Assembly (NCBI RefSeq): GCF_003664125.1
Contig: NZ_RCCP01000007.1
Span: forward strand, 26,601 to 90,600
Reading direction: 5' to 3'
DNA: 64,000 bases
From: Planococcus citreus
Lineage (GTDB): Bacteria > Bacillota > Bacilli > Bacillales_A > Planococcaceae
Shown here: in pieces, positions 45,152 to 55,942 of the stretch
How the letters are laid out: each line of letters begins with the position of its first letter
Position numbering within the stretch: position 1 is the stretch's first letter
Notes under the pieces: model-generated
Databases searched by the model: none
What the model was told of the DNA's origin: nothing
What the model saw: the letters and a program-made list of their open reading frames with translations, nothing else
Position numbers and translations under genes: made by a program

Positions 45152-45853
45152 TTATAACGATTGCTCAGCCGTTTCCGCAACTGCCTTGACGGTCGCAAGC
45201 GCTTTATTTAGATCTTCGTATATGATATTGCCGACAACGACCGTATCGCTCAGCTTAGCCATTTCCTTGGCACGCTCCGCTGAATCGATGCCGCCGCCGT
45301 AAAACAGCCGTGTATCAGACAGCACTGACGCGGTTTTTTCAACGAGTTCCGGATCGCCATACATGCCGCTGTATTCCAGATAAAAGATGGGGAGCCGGAA
45401 AAAATGCTCCGCCATGCGCGCATATCCGAGCACATCCTCTTCGGTCAAGGATGCATCTGCCCCGGTTAAGCTTGCCGCTTTGCAGTCCGGATTCAAAATG
45501 CAATACCCTTCCGGCACGATCTCTGTCCAGTCCATGATCTCTCCATATTCACGGATGGCCTCGTGGTGAAGCCCTTTGATCCATTTCGGGTCGCTGCTGT
45601 TGAGCACTGTCGGGATGAAATAATAATCAAAGCCCGGCGTCACCGATTCGACCGTCGACACTTCAAGCGCCACCGGCACCGAATAGCGGCGCACTCGGGC
45701 CATCAATTCTAAGACATTGTCGAGTGTGACATCATCACTTCCGCCAATCAAGATGGCATCAGTCCCGGATTCGCAAATTCGTTCCAAATGTCCATCTGAA
45801 AGTTCTTTCGCAGGGTCTAATTTAAAGACATGCCGCCATGTTTGAAAGTCCAC
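45152..45853 (-). CDS. pcrB: Heptaprenylglyceryl phosphate synthase (PcrB)
   Basis: 233 residues. A TIM-barrel prenyltransferase: the [13 protein letters not shown] segment near residue 32, and [11 protein letters not shown] and [15 protein letters not shown] with the phosphate-binding glycines in the C-terminal half. PcrB joins heptaprenyl diphosphate to sn-glycerol 1-phosphate, giving an archaeal-type ether lipid precursor in Bacillales. The start is GTG with TAGGAG 7 bp upstream. An extended -10 promoter (TGTTATAAT) lies upstream at 45892-45900. It heads the pcrB-pcrA-ligA-camS operon. Confidence 0.95.
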   Translation of the reverse strand: MDFQTWRHVFKLDPAKELSDGHLERICESGTDAILIGGSDDVTLDNVLELMARVRRYSVPVALEVSTVESVTPGFDYYFIPTVLNSSDPKWIKGLHHEAIREYGEIMDWTEIVPEGYCILNPDCKAASLTGADASLTEEDVLGYARMAEHFFRLPIFYLEYSGMYGDPELVEKTASVLSDTRLFYGGGIDSAERAKEMAKLSDTVVVGNIIYEDLNKALATVKAVAETAEQSL

Positions 45854-45891
45854 AGGTATTCTCCTAACTGTACTTTGGTTTTCATCTTTCC

Positions 45892-45900
45892 ATTATAACA
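45892..45900 (-). promoter_or_regulatory. Extended -10 promoter element of the pcrB operon
   Basis: On the minus strand TGTTATAAT is a consensus extended -10 hexamer. No good -35 is visible at 16-18 bp. The start would be about 30 nt before the GTG codon. Confidence 0.5.
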
Positions 45901-45954
45901 AAAGATCAGCCAACACTCCGTTCCCATCCATCCACAAATGAAGGATTTGGCGTA

Positions 45955-45982
45955 TAAAAAAAAGACCAGCACCGTTCGCTGG
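45955..45982 (-). terminator. Intrinsic terminator after yerC
   Basis: On the minus strand GACCAGC-gaacggt-GCTGGTC is followed by T8, immediately past the yerC stop codon. It separates yerABC from the pcrB operon. Confidence 0.88.
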
Positions 45983-46309
45983 TCAATCTTTTGGAAGTTC
46001 GATTTGTTTTTCTTCCGGATACAACACATCAAGCATTTCCTCGTATGCGTCATTGCCGTAATTCAAGCAGCGGCGCACGCGGGAAATGGTCGCTGTGCTC
46101 GCGCCCGTTTCGTTCTTGATTTTTTCGTAGGTCTTTTTCAAGCGCAGCATATGCGCCACTTCAAGGCGCTGCGATAACGATTGGATTTCACTGATCGTGC
46201 ACAAATCATCAAAAAATCGATAGGCTTGTTCTTTGTTTTCCAATGCCAGCACCGCTTCGATCAATTGATCGGTCTGCGGCCCTCTAATCTTATCAACTTG
46301 CATGCACAT
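45983..46309 (-). CDS. yerC: YerC/YecD family TrpR-related regulator
   Basis: 108 residues. An all-helical protein containing the Trp-repressor-like HTH segment LSQRLEVAHMLRLKKTYEKI...TGASTATISRVRRCLNYG (residues about 45-90), which defines the YerC/YecD family (PF01371). The DNA target is unknown. AAAGGA is 6 bp before the first ATG (46309); a second ATG two codons later gives the MQVDKIRG start usual in the family and is equally possible. It is the third gene after yerA and yerB, as in B. subtilis. Confidence 0.93.
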   Translation of the reverse strand: MCMQVDKIRGPQTDQLIEAVLALENKEQAYRFFDDLCTISEIQSLSQRLEVAHMLRLKKTYEKIKNETGASTATISRVRRCLNYGNDAYEEMLDVLYPEEKQIELPKD

Positions 46310-46346
46310 TCAACGTCCTTTCATTGCTCTTCGATTGATCCCGCTT

Positions 46347-47396
46347 CTACGGGCTATACTGAACCGCCTGGCCAATTCCGGGTGAATCTGGAATTATATG
46401 GACCCAGGTTTTTCCTTGCGTCAATTCGGCTGTTCCGTTTTCCCCGACTGGCACAAGCATGCCATTTTCTGCGCGCCACGTGATTTCCTGCACGGTTCCT
46501 TCACGGAATAATAATGCCTGCCCGCCGGAAGTCAGGTCGATTTCCTGGCGGCCTTTGGCATCGATCGTGTCATGCGCTGTTTCAATGACCAACACATTGG
46601 CGATTTCGATCGGCTGCGAAGTTTCCTTATCTGCAGTCGCGGCTCCTCCCGATGACCGGGCGTAAAGCTGCGACTCCGCATCATAAGCATAGTTGCTCGC
46701 AAAAAGCGGATCTCCGCCATAGGTTACTTCTATAGAAGCAGCTTGTTCCCCTAGTTTATCATTACTGCCCGGTGCAGAGAAAGCATAAGGTGCTTTCATG
46801 CTGTAATTGGATGAAGCGTCTGTCATCTCCATCGCAAGTTCGACGTTTTCATAAGTGATATAGGAATTGTGCGGCGCCACACGGTCCAATGAACGCTTGA
46901 ACAAAGTCCCGTCATACTGCATGCCGTTGATATGGTCAACCACTCCAGAATCAAGCAATTGCTTCGCTTCCGGGCTATAGCCATGGGCAACAAAAAACGC
47001 ATCATACGCATCGGCCAGTTCGACAAAATAATCGCGCGCACTGCGCACGGGCCCGATATTCACCGGAAACTGGCTTTGATACAAGGCCAAAAACCGCGTG
47101 ATATTGTATTCCGCAATTAACTCGAATACCATATCAGCTTCCACCAGGCCCGTTTGCGGACGCGCCGCCGGATGATTATTAATGACAGCCATCACCGCCC
47201 GGCTGTCATACGGCCCGTTTCCTTGCATGCCGGTGAACGGGGCGGTGGTGAGCACTTCTTCCGGCACCTCAGGCTTCTCCGGCGCTTGTGGTGTTTCGGG
47301 CGTTTCCGGTTCTCCCGCTTGTTCTCTTCCGACCAGCCAAACAACCAAGACAGTTGCAACCATCAGCAAAGCAAGCAAGATCAGCCATTTTTTCAT
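46347..47396 (-). CDS. yerB: DUF3048 domain-containing protein (YerB)
   Basis: 349 residues. One N-terminal hydrophobic helix (WLILLALLMVATVLVVWLVG) anchors the protein, followed by a Pro/Glu-rich linker and an extracellular domain with VMAVINNHPAARPQTGL and GPVRSARDYFVELA, typical of DUF3048 (PF11258/PF17479). No lipobox Cys is present, so it is a membrane-anchored rather than a lipid-anchored protein. Function is unknown. The start overlaps the yerA stop by 4 bp (ATGA), which implies tight co-expression. Confidence 0.92.
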   Translation of the reverse strand: MKKWLILLALLMVATVLVVWLVGREQAGEPETPETPQAPEKPEVPEEVLTTAPFTGMQGNGPYDSRAVMAVINNHPAARPQTGLVEADMVFELIAEYNITRFLALYQSQFPVNIGPVRSARDYFVELADAYDAFFVAHGYSPEAKQLLDSGVVDHINGMQYDGTLFKRSLDRVAPHNSYITYENVELAMEMTDASSNYSMKAPYAFSAPGSNDKLGEQAASIEVTYGGDPLFASNYAYDAESQLYARSSGGAATADKETSQPIEIANVLVIETAHDTIDAKGRQEIDLTSGGQALLFREGTVQEITWRAENGMLVPVGENGTAELTQGKTWVHIIPDSPGIGQAVQYSP

Positions 47397-49132
47397 CCCT
47401 GGCCCCTCATGAATGCCGGAAATAGAATCGTTTTGTTCATAACATCATAAATCCCTTTTTGGGTAATGCGGACATACGGCAAATGTGTCGCCATCAAGAA
47501 CAATAAAGTATAGACAGCGTCGCCATGTTCATAGCCGCGCTCTTTCAATGCGCTCTTCAACGCAGTTTCCTGCTCCATCAAGGGCTCCATCGGCAAATCG
47601 GACATGATGCCCCCGATAGGAAGCGGCAATTCGCAAACTATCTCGCCATCTTCAATCAAGACGATGCCGCCCTTGAGGCGCTTCACTCGTTCAAACGCTT
47701 GCCACATATCCTGGCGGCTTTTGCCGATCAACACGATATCTCCTGTGTTTGTGTAAGATGAAGCAAATCCGTCGACTTCTGTCGCGAAGCCTTTGATCAA
47801 TGTATTGACCCGCCATTTGCCGTTGCGGTCAATCAGCATCAGGAAGCTTTCGCCATGTTCTTTCGACAAGCGTTCGACGTTCGTGTCGACACTTACGGAA
47901 TACGGTTTGGTGATGACATCATTGACCATCTCCACACCGAACGGCATTGAAAACTGGAAATCATCATCGGTCAATTCGAAATCGAGATCCAATTCCGGCA
48001 GCACCGACCAATCCACATCGTCGAGCGAACGCACTTTTTGGCCGTCGCGCTTGAGCCAGACCCCTTTGGAAATCACGCCGCTCGGCACCGGGTTTTCGAT
48101 CGAATCGAGAATGTTCAAGTTCGCATATCGCCCGGTCGCGATCAAACCGTGCAAGCTCGTCAAGTTGTAGTAGCGCGCCACGTTATAAGAAGCCATCATA
48201 TAGGCATCGATCGGAGGAACGCCGGCGTCGAGCGCGATCTGGATGCACAAATCCATGACGCCGTCTTTATGAAACACCGGTGTCGAGCCGTCTGTCGTCA
48301 TCATCAATTTATCGAACACATTTAATTCCCGCTCGACAATCCCTGACAATAATTGCGGCAAATCCGGGCGTATCGATGAATGGCGCAATGTCACGCCATA
48401 GCCGTGCAATAAACGCATTTCCACTTCATCGACAGTCATCGCTTCATGGTCCCCGTCAGCGCCCAGCAGTTTCATGCGCGCCAAAGTCTTCTCGGAAGCT
48501 CCCGGGAAATGCCCTTCAATTTTTTTCAAGCTGATTTTCGCTTTTTGGATCCAATAAAGCATCTGGTCATCGCCAGCCAATAACTTCGGCCAACCCGTCA
48601 ATTCACCGCCAAGGATGACGTCCGGGCGCTCCAGCCACTCGCCGACCGCTTTCGATGTGAATTTTTGGTCTTCCCCGACAAGTTCTGTCTGCGAATCGAA
48701 TCGCGTCCACCAATAGAATGTAAACGGCAATTCCGCCATACGATCCAGTAATGTAAACGCTTTCTCGTTTTCTAACGCTAAAAACAACGGCAAGTTGTCT
48801 GAAATGAACCCAGTCGTTCCACCTTGCGCAGCATAATCGGCAAATTGCTGGGGATTGTAAAGTTGATACGGGTGGACATGGGGCTCGATATAGCCAGGCA
48901 CGATCCACTTGCCGCTGACATCCACGACTTCTGTCGAGTCATCGATTTTTGGCATGTCCTGTCCTGCGTAAACAATGCGGTCTCCATCGATCCATATATT
49001 GCCGTTCATCCATTTTTTAAATATCCCGTGCAGATATGTGGCATTCGTCAGCACAAGATCCGGGGACAATTCTTTCGACACAATCTTCAATTGTTTCCGT
49101 ATTTCTGTATTTCTCCATAAAGGGTTTACCAT
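47393..49132 (-). CDS. yerA: Adenine deaminase-like amidohydrolase (YerA)
   Basis: 579 residues. Amidohydrolase-superfamily motifs are visible: PGYIEPHVHPYQ (HxH metal ligands, near 73), EGHFPG near 200, a conserved His in VTLRHSSIRPD near 250 and TTDGSTP with the catalytic Asp near 275. The C-terminal part (DFQFSMPFGVEM onward) matches the adenine deaminase C-terminal domain (PF13382). The family converts adenine to hypoxanthine, but YerA-type proteins are divergent and adenine activity is unproven. Its place after the pur operon would suit purine salvage. It heads yerA-yerB-yerC. Confidence 0.9.
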   Translation of the reverse strand: MVNPLWRNTEIRKQLKIVSKELSPDLVLTNATYLHGIFKKWMNGNIWIDGDRIVYAGQDMPKIDDSTEVVDVSGKWIVPGYIEPHVHPYQLYNPQQFADYAAQGGTTGFISDNLPLFLALENEKAFTLLDRMAELPFTFYWWTRFDSQTELVGEDQKFTSKAVGEWLERPDVILGGELTGWPKLLAGDDQMLYWIQKAKISLKKIEGHFPGASEKTLARMKLLGADGDHEAMTVDEVEMRLLHGYGVTLRHSSIRPDLPQLLSGIVERELNVFDKLMMTTDGSTPVFHKDGVMDLCIQIALDAGVPPIDAYMMASYNVARYYNLTSLHGLIATGRYANLNILDSIENPVPSGVISKGVWLKRDGQKVRSLDDVDWSVLPELDLDFELTDDDFQFSMPFGVEMVNDVITKPYSVSVDTNVERLSKEHGESFLMLIDRNGKWRVNTLIKGFATEVDGFASSYTNTGDIVLIGKSRQDMWQAFERVKRLKGGIVLIEDGEIVCELPLPIGGIMSDLPMEPLMEQETALKSALKERGYEHGDAVYTLLFLMATHLPYVRITQKGIYDVMNKTILFPAFMRGQG

Positions 49133-49245
49133 CCGAAGGCACCTGCTCTCTCTTCAATATCCATACATCGTATACTAGCATAATTATGCATTTTTTTACA
49201 GAGAATGACGTGAAAATGCTCCTCTCTTATGCCGTGCCGGACATA

Positions 49246-49277
49246 AAAAATCCACGCCTTTGAGACGTGGATTTTTG
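49246..49277 (-). terminator. Intrinsic terminator after the GNAT gene
   Basis: AAAAATCCACG and CGTGGATTTTT arms are present with a T tract on the minus strand. It ends the GNAT transcript before yerA. Confidence 0.85.
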
Positions 49278-49278
49278 T

Positions 49279-49872
49279 TTATTTATTGACCGGATCGCTG
49301 AAAGGCTTCAGGATATCCTGCTGGTCTTGCTCTTTTCTCGTCAAGACATCAGAAACTGGATCGTACGACTCGCCGTAGAAATGCTCGTCTTTGTACGTAT
49401 GGATGTCTTCATACATTTTCTTCATTGCTTCGAAAATCTCTTCTTCCGTTTCGCCGTTCGGCGCCCAGTAAAGAATCTCCATCGAATTTTCTTCGCCTGT
49501 CGCGAGTGAACGTCGGCAATAGCCGATTGACGAGGCATGCTCGAAGCCTTCGCGGGCATAAAAGCGCAAGCGTTTTTCGGAATCTGTGTCTTCGTAATCG
49601 ACCGGTTCGACTTCCAAAATGATCGGCTTGTTCTTGTCTTTAAGCATTTGCAAGGTTTTCTTGCCGATGCCCATGCCACGCGATTCTTTCGATACGAATA
49701 AATAGTCGACGAATGAGAAGCTTGGGAATTCCGCATACATCAAAACGTGATACGGTCCCTCATCTTTGTAGTAGACACTGCCTTTTTCCTTCAGCAACGT
49801 GTCCATATGTTCTTTCGATTTCATTTCCTCCACTGGGAAATATTGATTCAGTTTTTCATACCAGTTCATCAT
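49279..49872 (-). CDS. GNAT family N-acetyltransferase
   Basis: 197 residues from the ATG at 49872 (a second ATG follows; GGAG lies 5 and 8 bp upstream of them respectively). The longer frame of 247 codons is not supported by a ribosome site. The acetyl-CoA loop is VSKESRGMGIGKKTLQML near residue 78. IILEVEPVD and the following FYAREGFEH complete the GNAT fold. A charged C-terminal extension of about 55 residues (EEEIFEAMKKMYEDI onward) follows. Substrate is unknown. It lies between purD and yerA on the same strand. Confidence 0.87.
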   Translation of the reverse strand: MMNWYEKLNQYFPVEEMKSKEHMDTLLKEKGSVYYKDEGPYHVLMYAEFPSFSFVDYLFVSKESRGMGIGKKTLQMLKDKNKPIILEVEPVDYEDTDSEKRLRFYAREGFEHASSIGYCRRSLATGEENSMEILYWAPNGETEEEIFEAMKKMYEDIHTYKDEHFYGESYDPVSDVLTRKEQDQQDILKPFSDPVNK

Positions 49873-50005
49873 TTTTGCTCCTTCCGAGTTTGAATGCCCT
49901 GCTGGTTTTGTTAGTTCCGGGGTAGTGATGGGTAAAAATTGGAGTTTAGTAAAAGAGGTAAAAGTGGGCTTTTGAAAATCCTCTGCGGCAAGGTGCCGCA
50001 TAAAT

Positions 50006-50041
50006 AAATGGCACAGTTTCATAATGAAATTGTGCCATTCT
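50006..50041 (-). terminator. Terminator-like hairpin after purD
   Basis: On the minus strand TGGCACAATTTCAT and ATGAAACTGTGCCA form a long stem followed by an interrupted T stretch (ATTTATTT). It probably ends the pur operon. Confidence 0.65.
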
Positions 50042-50059
50042 ATTATAACAATTATTCAC

Positions 50060-51310
50060 TTATATTGCACGCCAGCCGATATCTGTGCGGTAAAAGAAAC
50101 CATCCCACTCCACTTTACCGAGTGCTTGATAGACGTTTGTTTGGGCGTCTTGCAAGGTCTCCCCGCTGCCTGCGACAAGTAGCACCCTGCCGCCGTTTGC
50201 AGTGAAGCGGCCTTCAGAGCGTTTCGTGCCAGCGTGGGTGACGGTTACATCCTGCAGTTCACCCAGCTCCGGCAAGGCCGCCCCTTTTTCCACAGTTCCC
50301 GGATAGCCGTCCGCTGCAATGACCACACCGAGCACAGGGCGTACGTCCCACTCAAGCTCCATTTCTCCGCCGTCTAGAATGGCTGAAATGAACGCGCCGA
50401 GGTCGGTTTTCAGGCGCGGCAAGACCACTTGCGTTTCCGGATCACCGAAGCGCGCGTTGAATTCGATCACTTTCGGGCCTCCGGCTGTCAAAATGATGCC
50501 AGCGTATAAAATGCCATTGAACGGAGTACCTTCGCTGTTCATCGCCTCTATTGTCGGGCGGACAATTTTCGCGAAAGTCTCCTCGACGACCGATTCCGAA
50601 ATCTGCGGCACCGGCGAGTAAGCACCCATGCCGCCTGTATTCGGCCCCTTATCGCCATCAAACGCGCGCTTATGGTCTTGCGAAATGACCATCGGGTAAA
50701 TCTTGCCATCCTGTACGAAGGACATAAAGGAAAATTCCTCGCCGTCCAAAAATTCCTCGATAACGACAGTCGATCCCGAGTCGCCGAATTTCTGACCCTC
50801 GAGCATGTCCTTTACGGCATCGATTGCTTCTTGTTCGCTTAATGCAACGACGACGCCTTTTCCGGCTGCGAGCCCATCCGCCTTGATGACAATCGGCGCG
50901 CCTTGTTGCTTGATGTAATTTATAGCTGCCTCAGTATCTGAAAAACTTTCATAAGCTGCGGTCGGAATATCGTATTTCTTCATCAATTCCTTGGCGAACG
51001 CCTTGCTGCCTTCGATGCGCGCTGCCGCTTTGTTCGGCCCAAAAATCTTCAAGCCGCGCGCTTCAAAGAAATCGACGATGCCTTCTGACAGCGGCTGTTC
51101 TGGCCCGACGAATGTAAAGGCGATCTCATTGTCCTTGGCGAACGCCGCCAAAGCTTCGAAATCTGTCTCGCTGATGTCAACGAGTTGTGCGTCTTGTTCC
51201 ATGCCGTCATTGCCAGGCGCCACATAAACTTTCGCGACCGATGGCGAGATGGCGAATTGATGGGCAAGCGCGTGTTCACGCCCACCTTTGCCGATGACCA
51301 ATACGTTCAT
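50060..51310 (-). CDS. purD: Phosphoribosylamine-glycine ligase (GAR synthetase)
   Basis: 416 residues from the ATG at 51310, which has GGAGGTG 8-9 bp upstream; the longer open frame runs into purH and is rejected. ATP-grasp enzyme (PF01071): N-terminal VLVIGKGGREHALA, ATP loop KADGLAAGKGVVVA, DHKRAFDGDKGPNTGGMGAY and EFNARFGDPETQ metal site. It catalyses the second step of purine synthesis, joining glycine to phosphoribosylamine. It is the last gene of the pur operon, 16 bp after purH. Confidence 0.97.
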   Translation of the reverse strand: MNVLVIGKGGREHALAHQFAISPSVAKVYVAPGNDGMEQDAQLVDISETDFEALAAFAKDNEIAFTFVGPEQPLSEGIVDFFEARGLKIFGPNKAAARIEGSKAFAKELMKKYDIPTAAYESFSDTEAAINYIKQQGAPIVIKADGLAAGKGVVVALSEQEAIDAVKDMLEGQKFGDSGSTVVIEEFLDGEEFSFMSFVQDGKIYPMVISQDHKRAFDGDKGPNTGGMGAYSPVPQISESVVEETFAKIVRPTIEAMNSEGTPFNGILYAGIILTAGGPKVIEFNARFGDPETQVVLPRLKTDLGAFISAILDGGEMELEWDVRPVLGVVIAADGYPGTVEKGAALPELGELQDVTVTHAGTKRSEGRFTANGGRVLLVAGSGETLQDAQTNVYQALGKVEWDGFFYRTDIGWRAI

Positions 51311-51326
51311 AGCCGTGCACCTCCGA

Positions 51327-52862
51327 TTAATGTTTGAAATGGCGGACGCCCGTGAAGACCATCGCGATGCCGTGCGCATTCGCCGCGTCGATCGACTCCT
51401 GGTCTTTTTTCGAACCACCCGGCTGGATGATTGCTTTGATGCCGGCTTTCGCGGCCGCTTCCACCGTGTCAGCCATCGGGAAGAAAGCGTCCGATGCCAT
51501 CGCTGCGTCTTGTGCTTTGTCAGCTGCCTGTTCGAGTGCAATGGCGGCTGCCCCAACGCGATTCATTTGCCCAGCCCCAACGCCTAACGTCATCGACTCG
51601 TCGCACACGACAATCGCATTCGATTTAACATGTTTGACAACGCTCCAGCCAAGTTTCAAGGCTTCGAGTTCTTGTTCTGTCGGCTGTCTTTCCGTCACGA
51701 CACGGATATCTGCATCCCCGTAGCCGAATGTATCCGGCTCCTGGACGAGCAATCCGCCTTCAACTGTTACGGTATTCCATTTGTCGCGGCGTTTCGTTTC
51801 AAACGGCACCGTCAACAAACGGATGTTTTTCTTTTTGCCGAGTTCTGCAAGTGCATCTTCCGTGAACGATGGCGCAATGACGATTTCAAGGAAAATCTGC
51901 GACAATTGCTGTGCTGTCTCGAGGTCGACTTCACGGTTCAGGGCGACGATGCCCCCGAAGATCGATGTCGAGTCCGCTTCATACGCTTTCTTGAACGACT
52001 CGGAAAGGGTAGCACCGGTCCCGACGCCACAAGGGTTCATATGCTTCACTGCGACGCTTGCCGGCATCGTGAATTCCTTGATGATTTGCAGCGCAGCGTT
52101 GGCGTCTTGGATATTGTTATAGGAAAGCTCTTTGCCGTGCAATTGCGTGGCATGTGCGATTGAGAAATCCGAACCGAGCGCGCTCTTATAGAACGCTGCT
52201 TTCTGGTGCGGGTTTTCCCCGTAGCGCAGCGCTTGGGACAATTCATATGTAAGTGTTAACTGCTCCGGATACTGTTCATCCGTCAGTTCCGTTAAGTAAT
52301 TGGAAATATAGGCATCATACGCCGCGGTATGGCGGAATACTTTTGCTGCGAGTTTCCGGCGCAGCTCAGGGCTCGTTGTTTGCTGCTCGTGCAGTTCTGC
52401 AAGCACCGCTTCGTAGTCACCAGAATCGACGATGACCGTCACGTAAGCATGATTTTTCGCTGCCGAACGCAGCATCGTCGGGCCGCCGATATCGATGTTT
52501 TCAATCGCATCATCAACTGTCACATCCGGTTTTGAAATCGTTTCGCGGAATGGGTACAAATTGACGCAGACAAATTCGATCGGTGCGATGCCGTTATCGC
52601 TCATTTGCTGCTGGTGTTCGCTATCGTCGTGTTTCGCGAGCAAACCGCCATGGATCAGCGGATGCAAAGTTTTCACCCGTCCACCTAAAATTTCAGGGAA
52701 CCCGGTCACTTCGTCGACTGCTGTCGTCGGAACGCCATTGTCTTCCAAATGCTTGCGCGTGCCGCCTGTCGATAAGATTTCTACATCCATTTTCACTAGT
52801 TCACGGGCAAATTCCAAAATGCCGGATTTGTCCGATACGCTCATCAATGCTCTTCTTTTCAT
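51327..52862 (-). CDS. purH: Bifunctional AICAR transformylase/IMP cyclohydrolase
   Basis: 511 residues, normal length. An N-terminal MGS-like IMP cyclohydrolase domain ([37 protein letters not shown]) is followed by the AICAR formyltransferase domain with [12 protein letters not shown] and the C-terminal [14 protein letters not shown]. It catalyses the last two steps to IMP. GGAGG precedes the ATG. It is 12 bp downstream of purN. Confidence 0.97.
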   Translation of the reverse strand: MKRRALMSVSDKSGILEFARELVKMDVEILSTGGTRKHLEDNGVPTTAVDEVTGFPEILGGRVKTLHPLIHGGLLAKHDDSEHQQQMSDNGIAPIEFVCVNLYPFRETISKPDVTVDDAIENIDIGGPTMLRSAAKNHAYVTVIVDSGDYEAVLAELHEQQTTSPELRRKLAAKVFRHTAAYDAYISNYLTELTDEQYPEQLTLTYELSQALRYGENPHQKAAFYKSALGSDFSIAHATQLHGKELSYNNIQDANAALQIIKEFTMPASVAVKHMNPCGVGTGATLSESFKKAYEADSTSIFGGIVALNREVDLETAQQLSQIFLEIVIAPSFTEDALAELGKKKNIRLLTVPFETKRRDKWNTVTVEGGLLVQEPDTFGYGDADIRVVTERQPTEQELEALKLGWSVVKHVKSNAIVVCDESMTLGVGAGQMNRVGAAAIALEQAADKAQDAAMASDAFFPMADTVEAAAKAGIKAIIQPGGSKKDQESIDAANAHGIAMVFTGVRHFKH

Positions 52863-52873
52863 TCATGGACCTC

Positions 52874-53458
52874 CTAGACCGACTGCTGTCGGCTGAATAA
52901 TTGCTGCAAACTCTCAGGGTATAATTGGTGCTCGATTTCATGGATTTTGCGTTCCACTGTCTCACGGTCTGCGCCATCTACTGCAAACGAGCGCTGTGCG
53001 ATGATCGCTCCCGTGTCCATGCCTTCATCGACAAAATGTACGGTGACTCCAGCCTCTTTTGCCCCTGCTTCTAGCGTCTGGCCGATGGCATCTTTTCCGG
53101 GAAACGCCGGCAGCACCGATGGGTGGATATTGACGATGCGGTTTTCGTAAGTCCCTAGCAAAACCGGGCCGATCAACCGCATAAACCCAGCCAGCACGAG
53201 CCACTCGACACCCGCTCTATCTAATTTTTCCACCAGCATCGACTCATATGCTTGTTTGGACGCATAATCGCGCGGTGTAAACGAGAACGCCGGCACTCCT
53301 GCCTGCTTCGCCCGTTCCAACACATACGCAGACGGCTTATCCGCCACGACCAGAACGATGTCCGCATCGAGACGTCCGTCTTGAGTTGCTTCGTAAAGAG
53401 CTTGAAAATTAGAGCCGTTTCCAGAAGCGAAAACGGCCATTTTTGTTCTATTTTTCAT
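52874..53458 (-). CDS. purN: Phosphoribosylglycinamide formyltransferase
   Basis: 194 residues from the ATG at 53458, inside the end of purM (11-bp overlap). [14 protein letters not shown] binds the phosphate of GAR. The catalytic Asn-His pair is in [15 protein letters not shown], and the Asp in [10 protein letters not shown]. It transfers the formyl group from 10-formyltetrahydrofolate to GAR in the third pathway step. A GGACGGGA stretch may act as ribosome site. Translational coupling to purM is likely. Confidence 0.95.
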   Translation of the reverse strand: MKNRTKMAVFASGNGSNFQALYEATQDGRLDADIVLVVADKPSAYVLERAKQAGVPAFSFTPRDYASKQAYESMLVEKLDRAGVEWLVLAGFMRLIGPVLLGTYENRIVNIHPSVLPAFPGKDAIGQTLEAGAKEAGVTVHFVDEGMDTGAIIAQRSFAVDGADRETVERKIHEIEHQLYPESLQQLFSRQQSV

Positions 53459-54509
53459 GTAAAGTCCCGTCCTGACTGCCTTGGAACTGGACACCCTCGA
53501 TCTCTGTCACTTTACCGATCACATAGGCTTTGTCTCCATTCGCTTCGGCTGCCTGGATCGCTTGTTGTGCATCCGCTTCAGAAACGGCCACTGCAAATCC
53601 GATGCCCATATTGAACACGGAATACAGATCACGGTCTGCCAGTTCGCCTTTTGCTTTCAACAGGTCGAATACCGGAAGCACCGGCCAAGAGCCAAGCTCG
53701 ATCTCAACACCTAGCCCATCAGGCATCATGCGTGGCAAGTTTTCGATAAACCCGCCGCCCGTGATATGCGCCATGCCGTGGACGTCCGCCTGTTTGCGGA
53801 TCGATTGGACAGTCTTAGCATAAATTTTCGTCGGCTCGAGCAACAAGGATTCGAGTGTGCCGAGCTCTTCAAAGCCCGCTACTTTCTCGTCCAACGAACC
53901 TTCCTGGTCGCCGAATAAAATATGGCGGACGAGCGAATAGCCATTCGAGTGGATGCCGCTTGAAGCAAGCCCCACCAAGACATCGCCCGCTTGGATGCGC
54001 TCGCCTGTCACGATATCTGCTTTCTCGGCAGCACCGACCGCAAAGCCGGCGATATCGTATTCATTCTCATCATAAAGCCCCGGCATTTCAGCCGTTTCTC
54101 CGCCGATCAATGCCGCGCCTGCATCTACGCAGCCATCGGCAACGCCTTTGACGATTTGTTCGATCTTTTCAGGAACCGCTTTGCCGCAAGCAATATAATC
54201 GAGGAAAAACAAAGGTTCCGCACCTTGTGCAACGATATCGTTGACGCACATTGCGACGCAATCGACACCGATCGTATCGTGCTTATCCGCCATGAAAGCC
54301 AGTTTTAGCTTCGTGCCGACACCGTCTGTTCCGGAAACGAGAACCGGTTGTTTCAAATTCAGCTCGGACAAATCGAACATGCCGCCGAACCCGCCGAATG
54401 CACCCAGCATTCCTGTACGCGCGGTGCGTTCGACATGGGATTTCATCCGCTTGACGGCTTCATAGCCTGCTTCGATATTGACGCCTGCTTTTTCATACGC
54501 TTTAGACAC
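53448..54509 (-). CDS. purM: Phosphoribosylformylglycinamidine cyclo-ligase (AIR synthetase)
   Basis: 353 residues with a GTG start (54509) and a GGGGGA site. Characteristic segments are [15 protein letters not shown] at the N-terminus, [23 protein letters not shown] and [15 protein letters not shown] (PF00586/PF02769). It closes the imidazole ring to give AIR, using ATP. It lies 11 bp downstream of purF in the conserved operon. Confidence 0.97.
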   Translation of the reverse strand: MSKAYEKAGVNIEAGYEAVKRMKSHVERTARTGMLGAFGGFGGMFDLSELNLKQPVLVSGTDGVGTKLKLAFMADKHDTIGVDCVAMCVNDIVAQGAEPLFFLDYIACGKAVPEKIEQIVKGVADGCVDAGAALIGGETAEMPGLYDENEYDIAGFAVGAAEKADIVTGERIQAGDVLVGLASSGIHSNGYSLVRHILFGDQEGSLDEKVAGFEELGTLESLLLEPTKIYAKTVQSIRKQADVHGMAHITGGGFIENLPRMMPDGLGVEIELGSWPVLPVFDLLKAKGELADRDLYSVFNMGIGFAVAVSEADAQQAIQAAEANGDKAYVIGKVTEIEGVQFQGSQDGTLHEK

Positions 54510-54520
54510 TTCGGTTCCCC

Positions 54521-55942
54521 CTATTTCACTTTTTCTTTTTCATGCGGCAAGACGGTATCCGGATAGATATTCGTTGGATATTCGCCAGTGAAACAAGCCA
54601 AGCAATGGCCGCATTTCGAGCCTGGGTCGGTGCGTCCGATGTTTTGGACCATGCCATCGACCGACAAAAACGTCAGCGAATCCGCACCGATGATTTCACG
54701 CATTTCTTCTACTGTATTGTTCGCGGCGATCAATTCGCCGGATGTGCTGATATCGATGCCGTAAAAACAAGGGTTCTTGATCGGCGGCGAACTGATGACG
54801 ACGTGGACTTCCGTTGCGCCCGCTTCTTTCAATAAAGCGACAATGCGTCGGGAAGTGGTTCCGCGCACAATTGAGTCATCAACCATGACGACGCGTTTGC
54901 CATTGACGACTTGGCGCACTGGAGACAGCTTCATCTTGACGCCGCGCTCGCGCATTTCCTGTGAAGGCTGGATGAACGTCCGCCCAACGTAACGGTTTTT
55001 GATCAACCCGAGTTCGTATGGAATTCCACTCTGTTCAGAAAAACCGATCGCTGCGGAAATACTGGAATCGGGCACACCCGTCACAACGTCCGCTTCGATG
55101 TGGACTTCTTTTGCCAATTGCTTGCCGAGACGTTTTCTCGCCGAATGGATATTGATGCCGTCGATATCAGAGTCCGGACGAGAGAAATAGACATACTCCA
55201 TCGTACAGATCGAGCGTTCTTCCGGATACGCAAAACGTTCCTTGCGCATGCCATCATCGTTGATAATCAAGAATTCACCCGGTTCGACCGAATGCACAAA
55301 CTCTGCACCGACGATATCGAATGCACAGGTTTCAGAAGCAACCACCCACGAGTCGCCCATCTTGCCGACCGACAAGGGGCGCAGGCCGTTCGGGTCGAGC
55401 GCCACAAACATGGCCTCTTCCGTCAAGACCAAGCATGCAAACGCGCCTTTCAATAGCGACAAGGCGTTTTTCGCTTTTTCTTCAAAGCTTTCATAACCGC
55501 TGCGCTTGATCAAGTGTGCGAGCACTTCCGTATCCGATGTCGTTTGGAAGATGCTGCCTTGGCGCTCCAAATGCCCTTTTAATTGCGTCGCATTAACTAA
55601 ATTGCCGTTATGCGAAATTGCCAGGCTTCCTGTCGTCGAATTGAACAGCAAAGGCTGGACATTTTCAATGCCGCTGCCGCCTGCTGTTGCATAGCGGACG
55701 TGGCCGATGGCTGCAGTACCGGTGATCTTCTCCAATTTCTCTGGAGTGAACACTTCACTGACCATACCTTCCCCTTTTAATGCGCGTAAAGCCTCTCCAT
55801 CAGTCGAAACGATTCCTGCGCCTTCTTGGCCGCGGTGTTGCAAAGCATGAAGCCCATAATACGTAAGTTGCGCTGCGTTGGTGTGGCCCCAAATGCCAAA
55901 AATCCCGCATTCTTCGTTTAAGCCTCTGATTTCAGCAAGCAT
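54521..55942 (-). CDS. purF: Amidophosphoribosyltransferase
   Basis: 473 residues. An 11-residue propeptide precedes Cys12 ([10 protein letters not shown]), which becomes the N-terminal nucleophile of the glutaminase domain. The PRPP-binding loop is [14 protein letters not shown]. The C-terminal cysteines KCGHCLACF, together with an internal Cys, form the [4Fe-4S] cluster of the Bacillus-type enzyme. It commits PRPP to purine synthesis and is feedback-inhibited by nucleotides. The gene overlaps purL by 25 bp, with AAAGGGG as ribosome site inside purL. Confidence 0.98.
   Translation of the reverse strand: MLAEIRGLNEECGIFGIWGHTNAAQLTYYGLHALQHRGQEGAGIVSTDGEALRALKGEGMVSEVFTPEKLEKITGTAAIGHVRYATAGGSGIENVQPLLFNSTTGSLAISHNGNLVNATQLKGHLERQGSIFQTTSDTEVLAHLIKRSGYESFEEKAKNALSLLKGAFACLVLTEEAMFVALDPNGLRPLSVGKMGDSWVVASETCAFDIVGAEFVHSVEPGEFLIINDDGMRKERFAYPEERSICTMEYVYFSRPDSDIDGINIHSARKRLGKQLAKEVHIEADVVTGVPDSSISAAIGFSEQSGIPYELGLIKNRYVGRTFIQPSQEMRERGVKMKLSPVRQVVNGKRVVMVDDSIVRGTTSRRIVALLKEAGATEVHVVISSPPIKNPCFYGIDISTSGELIAANNTVEEMREIIGADSLTFLSVDGMVQNIGRTDPGSKCGHCLACFTGEYPTNIYPDTVLPHEKEKVK

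Noticed and set aside
42904..45198. Longer PcrA with 26 extra N-terminal residues
   Set aside because: The extension overlaps the end of pcrB, is highly basic, and has no ribosome site; the ATG at 45120 has GAGGTGG.
50060..51556. Longer PurD of 498 residues
   Set aside because: The extra N-terminal part is an out-of-frame reading of purH; MNVLVIGKGGREHAL with its own GGAGGTG is the family start.
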